From contig CAZDDX010000002.1 in the NCBI GenBank assembly GCA_964504345.1, positions 186,001 to 250,000 of the forward strand: DNA of 64,000 nt. Direction: 5' to 3'. Positions 16,462 to 25,114 of this stretch are shown here, one piece after another. The notes beneath the pieces are model-generated. The model did not search any database and had not been told where the DNA came from. It worked only from the letters and a program-made list of their open reading frames with translations. Made by a program: the position numbers and the translations under genes. This stretch comes from CAMDTE01 sp964504345. Lineage in GTDB: Bacteria; Bacteroidota; Bacteroidia; Flavobacteriales; Schleiferiaceae. Positions within the stretch are counted from its first letter, which is position 1. Each line of letters starts with the position of its first letter.

Positions 16462-16752
16462 ATGCCCATGAATCAAAAATTTCGACGCTTTCTGTACGGG
16501 GCCTTCGTGGTCCTTGGATTCTACTACTTGGTGCGCCAACAGGCCGGTGAGGCGCTTGCGAACTGGGGCATTGCGCTGGCCTTTGATCCGTTCGACGACC
16601 AACAACCGTGGAAGGAACGCCCCACATGGCAGCGCGCGTGGCTGATGGTCCACTTGGTGGCCTTGTTGGTGGTGGTGGGCATGTGGTTGGCTTGGACCGA
16701 CGGACCCTCGGACGCCGTTCGGGGCTTTCAAGACGGCTGGAACAATTCCTGA
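16462..16752 (+). CDS. Small two-helix membrane protein, 96 aa
   Basis: Two hydrophobic segments ('RRFLYGAFVVLGFYYLV' and 'WLMVHLVALLVVVGMWLAWT') flank a polar loop 'FDPFDDQQPWKERPTWQ'. No family recognised. It starts 23 bases after the thioredoxin-like gene. ATG 16462 and ATG 16468 are both possible starts. Confidence 0.6.
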   Translation: MPMNQKFRRFLYGAFVVLGFYYLVRQQAGEALANWGIALAFDPFDDQQPWKERPTWQRAWLMVHLVALLVVVGMWLAWTDGPSDAVRGFQDGWNNS

Positions 16753-16799
16753 GGTCTCCCCGGTATTTTCCGTTCCCCCTGTATTTTTCTCAATTAGCC

Positions 16800-17306
16800 G
16801 TGTCTGCCCCGGACCCCGCATTGGCGTTGCTGGAAGAACACCGATCGTTGGTGTTTCACCTCATTGGCATGCACACGAGCAATCGGTGGGAGTCCGACGA
16901 CGCGTACCAGGAAATCTACCTGCAGGTGCGCCGGGCCTACCCCAGCTTCCGAGGGGATTCCAAACCGTCCACATGGCTGTACCGGGTGGTGTTGAACACG
17001 CTGCTGCAAATGCACCGCAGCGCGCAACGTCGGCCGGTGACGCAGTCTTGGGAGGACGCCGGAGCGGGCGCGGCCGCGGAGGCGGCATCCGGTCAGGACG
17101 AAAGCTCGCGAGACGCCGCGCAGCGCCTCAGCGCTGCGCTGGCCCACCTACCCGTGGTGGAACAAACCCTCATCGGCCTGCACCTGGAGGGCTTTGACTA
17201 CGAAGAAATTGGCCAAATGTTTGGCCTGGAAGCCGGCACCGTAGGCGTGCGGCTGCATCGGATCAAGAAAAAACTGCAACAATGGCTGATCAGTCCCCAC
17301 GGTTGA
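16800..17306 (+). CDS. ECF-type RNA polymerase sigma factor, 168 aa
   Basis: Alternative sigma factor directing RNA polymerase to a small regulon. Region 2 is seen at residues ~15-80 ('SLVFHLIGMHTSNRWESDDA', 'SKPSTWLYRVVLNTLLQMHR') and region 4 at ~105-165 ('LPVVEQTLIGLHLEGFDYEE', 'AGTVGVRLHRIKKKLQQWL', a helix-turn-helix). The linker (~85-105) is Ala/Gly-rich. GTG 16800 is the first start that gives a normal ECF N-terminus; the longer frame back to 16608 overlaps the preceding membrane gene. It overlaps the next gene by 25 bases, the typical arrangement of a sigma factor with its membrane regulator. Confidence 0.9.
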   Translation: MSAPDPALALLEEHRSLVFHLIGMHTSNRWESDDAYQEIYLQVRRAYPSFRGDSKPSTWLYRVVLNTLLQMHRSAQRRPVTQSWEDAGAGAAAEAASGQDESSRDAAQRLSAALAHLPVVEQTLIGLHLEGFDYEEIGQMFGLEAGTVGVRLHRIKKKLQQWLISPHG

Positions 17307-18013
17307 CCCCCAACGACCCCCCGGCGGCGTCGGAATGGACCGACGACCAACTGCGTGCGGCGTGGCGTCGGAACGCACACACTCCGGCCTCGTCCGTCAC
17401 CGTGGACGTTAAAGACCACAAACCCCGGCCGTCCAAAAAAACGGGAACTACCGTCGTGCGCCAAGCCCTCTTCAATTTGTACGGCGGATTGATTTATGCC
17501 GTTGGAATCACCGGATTCTACGGCTACCTCTTTTTGGATTTTGAACAGCGCTGGATCCGCATTGGACTGGTGGCCATGATGCTCTTCAATTTGCTCCTTG
17601 CGGGGATGAGCTTGCCGTTGATTGCCAAATTTCACAACCTTCGGCCGGATGCCCCGGTGCTCCCCTACCTCCACCACCTGCGTGATGACCTCCAATCTTG
17701 GTGGGCCCTGCAGCGCTGGATGACCGGCGGAGCTCTGCCCTTGGCCGCCGCCACCGGCTTCCTGATGGGTGGGGTCATCGGCTCTGGAGATCCGGAATTT
17801 GTGTACTTTGAAGACAAGTGGCCCCTGGTGTTTGTGCTGGTGGGGGTGAGTTTGGCTGCCATCCCGTTGGGATTAAAACTGTCGGACTGGCTGTACCAAC
17901 ATTCGTATGCCAAAGACGTGCAGCGCGTGGAAGCGTGGATTGCCGCGCTGGAAGGTGCGGGTGACGACGGTGCGGGTGACGACGGTGCGGGTACACCCGG
18001 TGGGGTGTTTTAA
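17282..18013 (+). CDS. Membrane protein, probable anti-sigma factor of the adjacent ECF sigma
   Basis: Residues 1-~55 are polar and cytosolic ('WTDDQLRAAWRRN'), followed by four hydrophobic segments (~65-85, 92-112, 145-165, 180-200) and a charged C-terminus. It has no ZAS zinc motif. The assignment rests on the 25-base overlap with the sigma gene, the soluble N-terminal tail and the membrane anchor; this is inference. The C-terminus contains a GAGDD repeat encoded by 2.6 copies of a 15-base unit at 17954-17992, likely variable in length. Alternative: an unrelated co-expressed membrane protein. Confidence 0.6.
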   Translation: MADQSPRLTPNDPPAASEWTDDQLRAAWRRNAHTPASSVTVDVKDHKPRPSKKTGTTVVRQALFNLYGGLIYAVGITGFYGYLFLDFEQRWIRIGLVAMMLFNLLLAGMSLPLIAKFHNLRPDAPVLPYLHHLRDDLQSWWALQRWMTGGALPLAAATGFLMGGVIGSGDPEFVYFEDKWPLVFVLVGVSLAAIPLGLKLSDWLYQHSYAKDVQRVEAWIAALEGAGDDGAGDDGAGTPGGVF

Positions 18014-18080
18014 CATTTCCGTAATAATTTGTTCACGCAGGGGTGAAGGTGGAATACCAACTTTAGGGCGAATTACAAAT

Positions 18081-18111
18081 CCCCGCGCGCCGCAGGCCGA
18101 GGGGCTTTTTT
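18081..18111 (+). terminator. Probable terminator after the sigma/anti-sigma operon
   Basis: CCCC/GGGG outer stem with inner GCC/GGC pairing and a following T6 run on the plus strand. The stem is imperfect, so efficiency is uncertain. Confidence 0.5.
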
Positions 18112-18196
18112 GTGCAAAGACAAGGAATAGATCTACTGCGTCAAACCGTCGAAACTCCCGTCAGCCTTACACCACCAAACCTCCCCCTGTCCCACC

Positions 18197-19096
18197 GTGA
18201 AGAACAAACGACTGCTGGACCTTGTAGTGCTCAGCGACCTGCACTTGGGCACGTTTGGGTGCCACGCCAAAGAACTGCTGTCGTACCTGAAGGGGATTAA
18301 GCCGCGGGTGTTGATCCTAAACGGGGACATCATCGACATGTGGAATTTCCGGAAGCGTTACTTCCCCAAAAGCCACTTGAAAGTGCTGAAACGCATCATC
18401 ACGCTGGCACAACAGGGCACGGAGGTGGTGTACATCACCGGAAACCACGACGAAATGCTGCGTCGGTTCGCCGATATGGATTTGGGGCTGCTCAAGCTGC
18501 GCAACGCTTATTCGGCGGAATTGGGCGGCGAACGCGTTTGGTTCTTCCACGGGGACGTTTTTGACGCTTCCATCCAAAACGCCAAGTGGCTCGCCAAACT
18601 GGGCGGCTGGAGCTACGACGCCCTCATTTGGTTGAACCGATGGATCAATTTGGCCCTAGAACGCATGGGGCGAGAAAAGTTCTCCCTCTCCAAAAAAGTA
18701 AAGGACGGCGTGAAAAAAGCGGTGGCTTTTGTAGCCGATTTTGAGCTGGCTGCCGCCGAGTGGGCCTTGGCCCGGGATTACCAGCGCGTGGTATGCGGCC
18801 ACATCCACCAACCGCAAATGCGCACCATCACCACCAAAACCGGATCGATTATTTACATGAATTCCGGGGATTGGGTGGAAAACTGCACGGCTCTGGAGTA
18901 CCACAACAACGTGTGGAGTTTGTACACGCACGCCCACGTTTCCCGGACGGTGGAAGAGGACGACGAAAAAGTCGACGCGAATGCCTCCGAATTGGTTCGG
19001 TTGATCTTGGGAACGGATTTGTCTGGCGGAAAATCGGCACCCGCGGAATCGCCAGAGGAACAGCAGACCCGCAAAAAGCGCGCCCGGTCGGCGTAG
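18197..19096 (+). CDS. UDP-2,3-diacylglucosamine hydrolase-like metallophosphoesterase
   Basis: Calcineurin-like phosphoesterase of 299 residues. The five metal motifs are visible: 'SDLHLG' (residues ~13-18), 'LNGDIIDMW' (~41-49), 'TGNHDE' (~81-86), 'FHGDVFD' (~113) and 'GHIHQP' (~205). It matches the LpxH/LpxH2 side of the superfamily, which hydrolyses UDP-2,3-diacylglucosamine to lipid X in lipid A synthesis at the inner membrane. The ~30-residue Lys/Arg-rich tail ('QTRKKRARS') may aid membrane contact. No other lpx gene is adjacent, so another phosphoesterase activity is possible. GTG start. Confidence 0.8.
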   Translation: MKNKRLLDLVVLSDLHLGTFGCHAKELLSYLKGIKPRVLILNGDIIDMWNFRKRYFPKSHLKVLKRIITLAQQGTEVVYITGNHDEMLRRFADMDLGLLKLRNAYSAELGGERVWFFHGDVFDASIQNAKWLAKLGGWSYDALIWLNRWINLALERMGREKFSLSKKVKDGVKKAVAFVADFELAAAEWALARDYQRVVCGHIHQPQMRTITTKTGSIIYMNSGDWVENCTALEYHNNVWSLYTHAHVSRTVEEDDEKVDANASELVRLILGTDLSGGKSAPAESPEEQQTRKKRARSA

Positions 19097-19131
19097 AACG
19101 CGTCGGCCCAAAGGCTCTTTTCCGAAAGAAT

Positions 19132-20178
19132 TTAGTGTCCTTCGCTCCGTTCGCCCGCCACATTGCGGGCGAACTCGTTTTGGAAGACGTCGGCCGGCAA
19201 ATCCTGCGCCAACAGCCACATGGCCTTCGCAAGAGCGGCTTCCGGGGTGGAGTCTCCGGCGCTGAGCACGCCGGCTTCGTGGAGGATGCGTCCGGCGGCG
19301 TATTCGGAGGAGCCCACCCCACCTTTGCGGCAGTGCGAAACTTGAATCAGATGAATGCCACGGTCTCCGGCCGCACGAAGGGCGGCGGCCAGCCACGGTT
19401 GGCTGGGAACGTTGCCGGCGCCAAACGTTTGCAACAACACCGCCTTGCGTCCGGAATTCAAAACGGCTTGCACAAAGGCCTCATCGATGCCCGGGTAAAA
19501 GGGAAGCCAACCCACAGCCGTGTCAAACCGGGTGTGGAGCGCCGCGCCTTCGGCGCGGCGCTGTGCGGCCGCGGCCTGCCGCGCCGCCCCTTCTTCCACC
19601 GACGGTGCAAACACGAGTTTCACACCGGCGGACGCCAAGGCCGGAAAATTGGGACTGTCGAAGGCATTGAAATCCTCCGAACTCTGCTTGTAAACGCGGT
19701 TGCCGCGGTACAACGTGTACTCAAAATAAACTGCTACCTCCCGCAATACCGGCTTGCCGTGCGCGTCTCGGGCGCGGGCCACCTCTACCGCCGTGATGAG
19801 GTTTTCGCGGGCGTCGGACCGGGGAACGCCCATGGGGAGCTGCGAACCCGTGAGCACCACCGGTAGATTGAGGCCCAACAGTGCGAAGCTGAGTGCGGAA
19901 GCGGTGTAGGCCATCGTGTCCGTTCCGTGGAGCACCACAAAGGCGTCGGCGTGGGGGGCTTCGGCCCAAATGAGCTCCGCCAGGCGCGTCCAGTCGTTTG
20001 GATGAAAGTCCGACGAGTCCACCAAGGGTTCCAGCACGGAGGTGCAGAAGGTGGCGCCCAAGGCACCCAATTCCGGCACGCGATCCAGGAGGTCGGCAAA
20101 GTCGTAGGGCACCAGGTCTCCCCGCTCGTTGTGCACCATGCCAATGGTACCGCCGGTGTAGATGAGGTGCAAACGCAT
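19132..20178 (-). CDS. ansA: Type I L-asparaginase
   Basis: Hydrolyses asparagine to aspartate and ammonia. Both catalytic threonine motifs are present: 'IYTGGTIGM' at residues 7-15 and 'VVLHGTDTMAYTAS' around residue 85. The lysine region 'GSQLPMGVPRSDARENL' is also conserved. At 348 residues without signal peptide it is the cytosolic AnsA type. Start at ATG 20178; GTG 20184 is a minor alternative. It is the last gene of the sucA-sucB-tatD-ansA run, 17 bases behind tatD, and its 3' end faces the LpxH-like gene convergently across 35 bases. Confidence 0.92.
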   Translation of the reverse strand: MRLHLIYTGGTIGMVHNERGDLVPYDFADLLDRVPELGALGATFCTSVLEPLVDSSDFHPNDWTRLAELIWAEAPHADAFVVLHGTDTMAYTASALSFALLGLNLPVVLTGSQLPMGVPRSDARENLITAVEVARARDAHGKPVLREVAVYFEYTLYRGNRVYKQSSEDFNAFDSPNFPALASAGVKLVFAPSVEEGAARQAAAAQRRAEGAALHTRFDTAVGWLPFYPGIDEAFVQAVLNSGRKAVLLQTFGAGNVPSQPWLAAALRAAGDRGIHLIQVSHCRKGGVGSSEYAAGRILHEAGVLSAGDSTPEAALAKAMWLLAQDLPADVFQNEFARNVAGERSEGH

Positions 20179-20195
20179 GGGCACTGCTTCAGGGA

Positions 20196-20993
20196 TCAGA
20201 CCTGCCCGACGGTTCCTCCGTGGGGCGAGACTAAGTTAAAGACCTTTTGGGCGTTGGCGGTGGTGACGTCGTCGATTTCCCGTGCGGTGCACCCCAATTG
20301 GGCGGCCAGAAAGTCCCGTACGAAGGACAAATGGGCGGGTTCGTTGCGCTGACCGCGCACCGGGACGGGCGCCAAATATGGGGCGTCGGTTTCCAAAACT
20401 ACCCGATCCAGCCCCACTTCACGCAGGACGTCGATGACCTTAGCGTTTTTGTAGGTGACCACGCCGCCAATGCCCAGGTGCCAGCCGGCGTCGATTACTT
20501 CCCGGGCGATTTCCATGCTTCCGGTGAAGCAGTGGAGCACGCCGCGCACTTGGTTCTTGCGCGGCCGGAGTACGTCCAACAACGGGCCCCAGGCCTCGCG
20601 CACGTGGATGCTCACGGGCTTGTTCCAGCGCACGGCCCAGTCCAACTGACGCTCCAACGCCGCTACCTGCCAATCCAAGGTGGTTTTGTCCCAATAGAGG
20701 TCCAGGCCAATTTCGCCCACGGCCACCCAACGGTCTGGGTCTGCCGCCAGACGCGCTTCGTAGCGGTCCAAAACATCCGAAAAATCCGCGCCCACGTGGC
20801 AGGGATGCAAGCCCACCATGAGGCGCAAAAAGTCCGGATGCGCGCGCTCCAGCTCCTCCATGGCGGGCAACGTTTCGTCGTCCACGTTGGGAATCAAGCA
20901 CTGGGTGACGCCCGCCGCTTCTGCACGGGAACGCATTTCCAGCCAATCCGCAGCAAACTGCGGGTTGTCCAAATGGGTGTGGGTGTCGATCAT
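20196..20993 (-). CDS. tatD: TatD family metal-dependent hydrolase
   Basis: TIM-barrel nuclease/amidohydrolase of 265 residues. Motifs: 'MIDTHTHLD' metal pair at the N-terminus, 'AVGEIGLDLYWDKT' (glutamate ligand), 'VSIHVREA', 'VLHCFTGS' and the terminal-strand aspartate in 'VLETDAPYLAPVP'. Family members act as 3'-5' exo-DNases in repair; the substrate here is not evident. Located 16 bases after sucB and before ansA. Confidence 0.9.
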   Translation of the reverse strand: MIDTHTHLDNPQFAADWLEMRSRAEAAGVTQCLIPNVDDETLPAMEELERAHPDFLRLMVGLHPCHVGADFSDVLDRYEARLAADPDRWVAVGEIGLDLYWDKTTLDWQVAALERQLDWAVRWNKPVSIHVREAWGPLLDVLRPRKNQVRGVLHCFTGSMEIAREVIDAGWHLGIGGVVTYKNAKVIDVLREVGLDRVVLETDAPYLAPVPVRGQRNEPAHLSFVRDFLAAQLGCTAREIDDVTTANAQKVFNLVSPHGGTVGQV

Positions 20994-21009
20994 GACCGGC
21001 AGGCCGCGC

Positions 21010-22242
21010 TCAACGCAGGCCCAGGGCCTTTTCCGGATCGCCGCCCATGAGGTGTTCCACGGGGTTCTCCAAGGCCTCTTTGATAGAAACCAAGGTGCCC
21101 ACAGACTCTCGGCCGTCGATGATGCGGTGGTCGTAGCTCATGGCCACGTACATGATGGGGCGGATCACAATCTGGCCGTCTTTCACCACCGGACGCTCCA
21201 CAATGTTGTGCATGCCCAAGATGGCGCTCTGCGGCGGGTTGATGATGGGGGTAGACAGCATGGAGCCAAAAACGCCGCCGTTGGTGATGGTGAACACCCC
21301 GCCGGTCATTTCGTCCACGGTGATTTTCCCGTCGCGCACCTTGGTGGCGAGATCTTTGATGGCCTGTTCCACGCCGGCAAATCCCAATTGATCCGCATTG
21401 CGCACCACCGGAACCATCAGGCCTTTGGGGCCGCTGACGGCCACGGAGATGTCCATGGTGTCAAAGGTCACGGTGTCTTCGCCGTCGATCATGGAGGCTA
21501 CGGCCGGGAACTGCTGCAGGGCCCGAACAGTGGCCAAAGTGAAGAAGCTCATGAAGCCCAATCCCACGCCGTGCTTGGCTTGGAAGGCTTCTTTGTATTT
21601 TTTACGGAGGTCAAAAATGGGCTGCATGTCCACCTCGTTGAAGGTGGTGAGCATGGCAGTTTCATTCTTGACGGTCACCAGGCGCTGGGCCAATTTGCGG
21701 CGCAGGGCGCTCATGCGCTGGCGTTTTTCACCGCGTACCGCGGTGCCGGCGCCGGGCGTGCCCATGGAAACTTTGGCGTCCACAGCGTCCTGTTTGGTGA
21801 TGCGGCCATCGCGGCCGGTGCCCACCACGGCGGCGGGGTCCATGCCTTTTTCCGCCAAAACTTTAGCGGCCGCGGGCGAAGGGGTTCCGGTGGCGTAGGA
21901 AACGGGCATGGGGTTGGGCGCTGCGGCAGGTGCAGCTGCGGGTGCAGAAGCGGGGCCAGCAGCCGGTGCTGCAGCGGCCGGTTTGGCGCCGCCCGCAGGT
22001 GCGGCGGCAGAGGTGTCGATCTTAGCCACCACCTGACCCACGGCTACCGTAGTACCGGGTTCCACCAACAACTCAATCACCCCGCTGGCTTCTGCCGGCA
22101 AAGCCAAAGTGGCCTTGTCCGAATCAACTTCGGCGATTTCCTGATCTTTCTCCACGTAGTCGCCGGTTTGTACCAGCCAGTTCGCGATTTCAACTTCGCT
22201 GATGGACTCTCCGGGAGAGGGGACTTTCATTTCCAGAATCAT
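21010..22242 (-). CDS. sucB: 2-oxoglutarate dehydrogenase E2 (dihydrolipoamide succinyltransferase)
   Basis: Transfers succinyl groups to CoA in the 2-oxoglutarate dehydrogenase complex. Domains in order: lipoyl domain (residues 1-76, lipoyl-lysine in 'VDSDKATLALP'), an Ala/Pro linker (~80-125), the peripheral-subunit-binding domain (~130-165, 'SPAAAKVLAEKGMDPAAVVG'), a second linker, and the catalytic domain ending with the active-site 'SYDHRIIDGRESVG'. 410 residues is normal. It follows sucA by 19 bases, so the E1 and E2 subunits are co-transcribed. E3 (lpd) is not in the window. Confidence 0.96.
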   Translation of the reverse strand: MILEMKVPSPGESISEVEIANWLVQTGDYVEKDQEIAEVDSDKATLALPAEASGVIELLVEPGTTVAVGQVVAKIDTSAAAPAGGAKPAAAAPAAGPASAPAAAPAAAPNPMPVSYATGTPSPAAAKVLAEKGMDPAAVVGTGRDGRITKQDAVDAKVSMGTPGAGTAVRGEKRQRMSALRRKLAQRLVTVKNETAMLTTFNEVDMQPIFDLRKKYKEAFQAKHGVGLGFMSFFTLATVRALQQFPAVASMIDGEDTVTFDTMDISVAVSGPKGLMVPVVRNADQLGFAGVEQAIKDLATKVRDGKITVDEMTGGVFTITNGGVFGSMLSTPIINPPQSAILGMHNIVERPVVKDGQIVIRPIMYVAMSYDHRIIDGRESVGTLVSIKEALENPVEHLMGGDPEKALGLR

Positions 22243-22261
22243 GGCAATTCAGATGGGGGGT

Positions 22262-25063
22262 TCAATGGGCAAAAACAGAGTGAATGAGGGCGTGCTGCAG
22301 TTTGTGCGCCGCCTGGTGGGAGCCGGACGCCGGAGCGGCACTGGCCGCAGGCGAAATGCGCTCCAAGCGAATGGGGAAGTGCTCCAAAACAAAGGTCCAG
22401 GCGCCCATGTTGGCGGGCTCTTCCTGCGCCCAAATCCATTGGGTAGCTTTGGGGTAGCGGCTGATTTCGGCCTCAACAGCGGCGCGGTCCAGCGGATAAA
22501 TCTGCTCCAAACGCACCAACGCCGTGTTGGTGTGGCCGTGCTTTTCGCGCTCTTCTGCCAGTTCGTAGTACAACTTGCCGGAGCAGAAAACCACCTTGGT
22601 CACCTCTTCCGTGCGCACCGTACGGTCCCCCAAAACGGGTTGGAACGTGCCGTCGGACAACTCAAAACGGGTAGAAACGGCCTTGGGGTGGCGCAACAAA
22701 CTCTTGGGCGTCATCACCACCAGCGGTTTGCGGAAGGTCCGCTTCACTTGCCTGCGCAGCAGGTGGTAGTGGTTCGCTGGAGTGGTGGGGTTGCACACGA
22801 TCATGTTTTCCTCGGCGCACAGCTGCAAGAAACGCTCCAGCCGGGCCGACGAGTGCTCCGCACCTTGTCCTTCGTAGCCGTGCGGCAGGAACAGCACCAA
22901 GCCGTTTTGCTGGCGCCACTTGTCTTCTGCGGCGGAAAGGAACTGATCGATGATGATCTGCGCACCGTTGGCGAAGTCGCCGAATTGGGCCTCCCAAATG
23001 GTGAGGGTTTCCGGGCTGGCCAAGGCGTAGCCGTAGTCAAAACCCAGCACCGCGTACTCGCTGAGGTGCGAATTGTAGATGGCAAAGCGGCCTTTTTTGC
23101 CGGGAACTGCGTCCACTAAGCACACTTCCTCCTCGGAATCCTCCACCTTGATGATGGCATGGCGGTGGGAGAAGGTACCGCGCTCGACGTCCTCCCCGGA
23201 GATGCGGACGTTGAAACCGTCGCGCACCAGGGTGCCGTAGGCCAGCATTTCCGCCAAACCCCAGTCTATGGAGTCCGCGTCAAAGAACATGCGCCGACGG
23301 TCCTCCACCAAACGCGCCGCTTTGTTGAAGAACTTCTTGCCGTCGGGGAGTTGGGTCAGGGCACCGGCCACCAAGGCCAGATCCGCCGCGGGCAGGGTGG
23401 TGTCCACCGGAAGGAAGGAATCGCCGTGGCGTGCGGGCGGATAGGGTGCCCACTCGTCCAGCATGAACGGCGTGATGACGTTTTTCTGAATGGCCTTGGC
23501 TTCGGTAAAATCTCCTTCCAGCATGGCGCGGAATTCGGTTTCCATTTCCTTCACCAAAGTGGCCTCCACCTCGCCCTGCGCCACCAATTTTTGGTTGTAG
23601 ATCTCGCGCGGGTTGGGGTGTTTGGAGATTTCCTTGTAGAGCAATGGCTGCGTGAAACGGGGCTCATCGCCTTCGTTGTGGCCGTACTTGCGGTAGCACA
23701 GCAGGTCAATGAAAACGTCGCGGCCGTACTTCTGGCGGTATTCCACCGCAAAACGCATGGCGTGCACGCAGGCTTCCACGTCGTCCCCGTTGACGTGCAA
23801 AACGGGAGCCAAAACGGTCTTGGCCACGTCCGTGCAGTAGGTGGACGAGCGGGCGTCCAGGTAGTTGGTGGTGAAACCCACTTGGTTGTTGATGACCAGG
23901 TGTATGGTGCCGCCGGTGGCGTAGCCGTCCAGGCGTTCCATTTGCAAGACCTCGTACACAATGCCCTGACCGGCCACCGCGGCGTCGCCGTGAATGAGGA
24001 TGGGCAACACCTTGCTGCGGTCCATGCCGTAGTCCGTGTTTCCCTTGGCGCGAGCAATGCCCTCCACCACCGGATCTACCGCCTCCAAGTGGGACGGGTT
24101 GGGCGCTAAGTTTAACTTGATGGGCAGGCCATTGAACAGGGTTTGCGTGGCGGTGTGGCCCAGGTGGTATTTCACGTCACCGTCAAAACCGTCGTAGCCG
24201 TCGGCCTCAAATTCCTTGCCCTCAAATTCGGAAAATACCTGCTTGTGCGGCTTTCCAAAGACGTTGGTGAGCACGTTGAGTCGGCCCCGATGCGCCATAC
24301 CCAGCACCACTTCCTGCACGCCGCGTTCGGCCGCGCGCTGAAGCAAGAAGTCCAATCCGGGAATCAAGGCCTCGCCGCCCTCAATGGAGAAGCGCTTTTG
24401 GCCCACAAATTTGGTATTCAGGAAGCCCTCAAACGAGACCGCTTGGTTCAGCTTGTGCAGAATTTGGCGCTTTTCCGCCAATCCCAACGCCGGGGAGTTG
24501 TCGTTCTGGTGGATGAATCCTTTGATCCAGTCCAGCACTTCCGGCTGGCGAATGTACATGTATTCCACCCCAATGGAGCGGCAGTAAATGGCTTCCAGGT
24601 GCACGATGATTTCACGCAAGGGAGCGGGGCCGGGCAAGCCTACTTCCGTAGCAGCGGCAAAAACGATGTCCAAGTCCTGCTGCGTCAGCCCGAAGTTTTC
24701 CAACGCCAAGGTGGGCTGGTAGGTACGGCGCGCGCGGACGGGGTTGGTGGCGGTAAACAGGTGACCGCGGGTACGGTAGCCGTTGATCAGGTTCAGAACC
24801 TTGAACTCCGTGCGCACGGTGTCCGGCAGAATGCCCGCTGCGGCGGAAGATCCAGGCGCAGACCCGGTAGCTGAAGCGGCGGGGCGGTTTACCTCGGCAT
24901 ACACCTCGTCCAACAGGTCTCCGTAGTCGGAGCGGGAGAAGTCGTAGCCTTGAAAAAACGCACGCCAACTGGGTTCCACGGCGTCGGGCTGGGCCACGTA
25001 CTGCCGGTAGAGGTCGTCGATAAACTCAATGTGGGCACTGCCCAGGAAGGAAAAACGGTCCAT
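22262..25063 (-). CDS. sucA: 2-oxoglutarate dehydrogenase E1 component
   Basis: Thiamine-diphosphate enzyme decarboxylating 2-oxoglutarate, 933 residues. ATG 25063 starts the typical 'FSFLGSAHIEFIDDLYRQY' region; the frame also opens at TTG 25087, inside the promoter element. The N-terminal segment 'PSWRAFFQGYDF', the ThDP-binding 'IHGDAAVAGQGIVYEVL', the 'CYRKYGHNEGDEP' block, and the C-terminal transketolase-type domain with 'NSHLSEYAVLGFDYGYALAS' are all seen. It has a strong promoter-like TACCTTTG 21 bases upstream, so it probably begins the sucA-sucB-tatD-ansA transcript. Confidence 0.97.
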   Translation of the reverse strand: MDRFSFLGSAHIEFIDDLYRQYVAQPDAVEPSWRAFFQGYDFSRSDYGDLLDEVYAEVNRPAASATGSAPGSSAAAGILPDTVRTEFKVLNLINGYRTRGHLFTATNPVRARRTYQPTLALENFGLTQQDLDIVFAAATEVGLPGPAPLREIIVHLEAIYCRSIGVEYMYIRQPEVLDWIKGFIHQNDNSPALGLAEKRQILHKLNQAVSFEGFLNTKFVGQKRFSIEGGEALIPGLDFLLQRAAERGVQEVVLGMAHRGRLNVLTNVFGKPHKQVFSEFEGKEFEADGYDGFDGDVKYHLGHTATQTLFNGLPIKLNLAPNPSHLEAVDPVVEGIARAKGNTDYGMDRSKVLPILIHGDAAVAGQGIVYEVLQMERLDGYATGGTIHLVINNQVGFTTNYLDARSSTYCTDVAKTVLAPVLHVNGDDVEACVHAMRFAVEYRQKYGRDVFIDLLCYRKYGHNEGDEPRFTQPLLYKEISKHPNPREIYNQKLVAQGEVEATLVKEMETEFRAMLEGDFTEAKAIQKNVITPFMLDEWAPYPPARHGDSFLPVDTTLPAADLALVAGALTQLPDGKKFFNKAARLVEDRRRMFFDADSIDWGLAEMLAYGTLVRDGFNVRISGEDVERGTFSHRHAIIKVEDSEEEVCLVDAVPGKKGRFAIYNSHLSEYAVLGFDYGYALASPETLTIWEAQFGDFANGAQIIIDQFLSAAEDKWRQQNGLVLFLPHGYEGQGAEHSSARLERFLQLCAEENMIVCNPTTPANHYHLLRRQVKRTFRKPLVVMTPKSLLRHPKAVSTRFELSDGTFQPVLGDRTVRTEEVTKVVFCSGKLYYELAEEREKHGHTNTALVRLEQIYPLDRAAVEAEISRYPKATQWIWAQEEPANMGAWTFVLEHFPIRLERISPAASAAPASGSHQAAHKLQHALIHSVFAH

Positions 25064-25084
25064 GAAAGGCCTGAAATTACCCCG

Positions 25085-25092
25085 CAAAGGTA
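25085..25092 (-). promoter_or_regulatory. Promoter -7 element TACCTTTG for sucA
   Basis: Exact TAnnTTTG match, 21 bases before the sucA ATG in the gap behind the prenyl synthase gene. Confidence 0.65.
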
Positions 25093-25114
25093 CGCCACAG
25101 CGGCGTCGATGCGG

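Noticed and set aside
20818..22287. 489-residue plus-strand open frame.
   Set aside because: It lies opposite sucB and tatD, which have clear family motifs; the frame is low-complexity His/Gly/Arg sequence arising from GC-rich codon use. The same applies to the long frames opposite sucA, hpd and hmgA.
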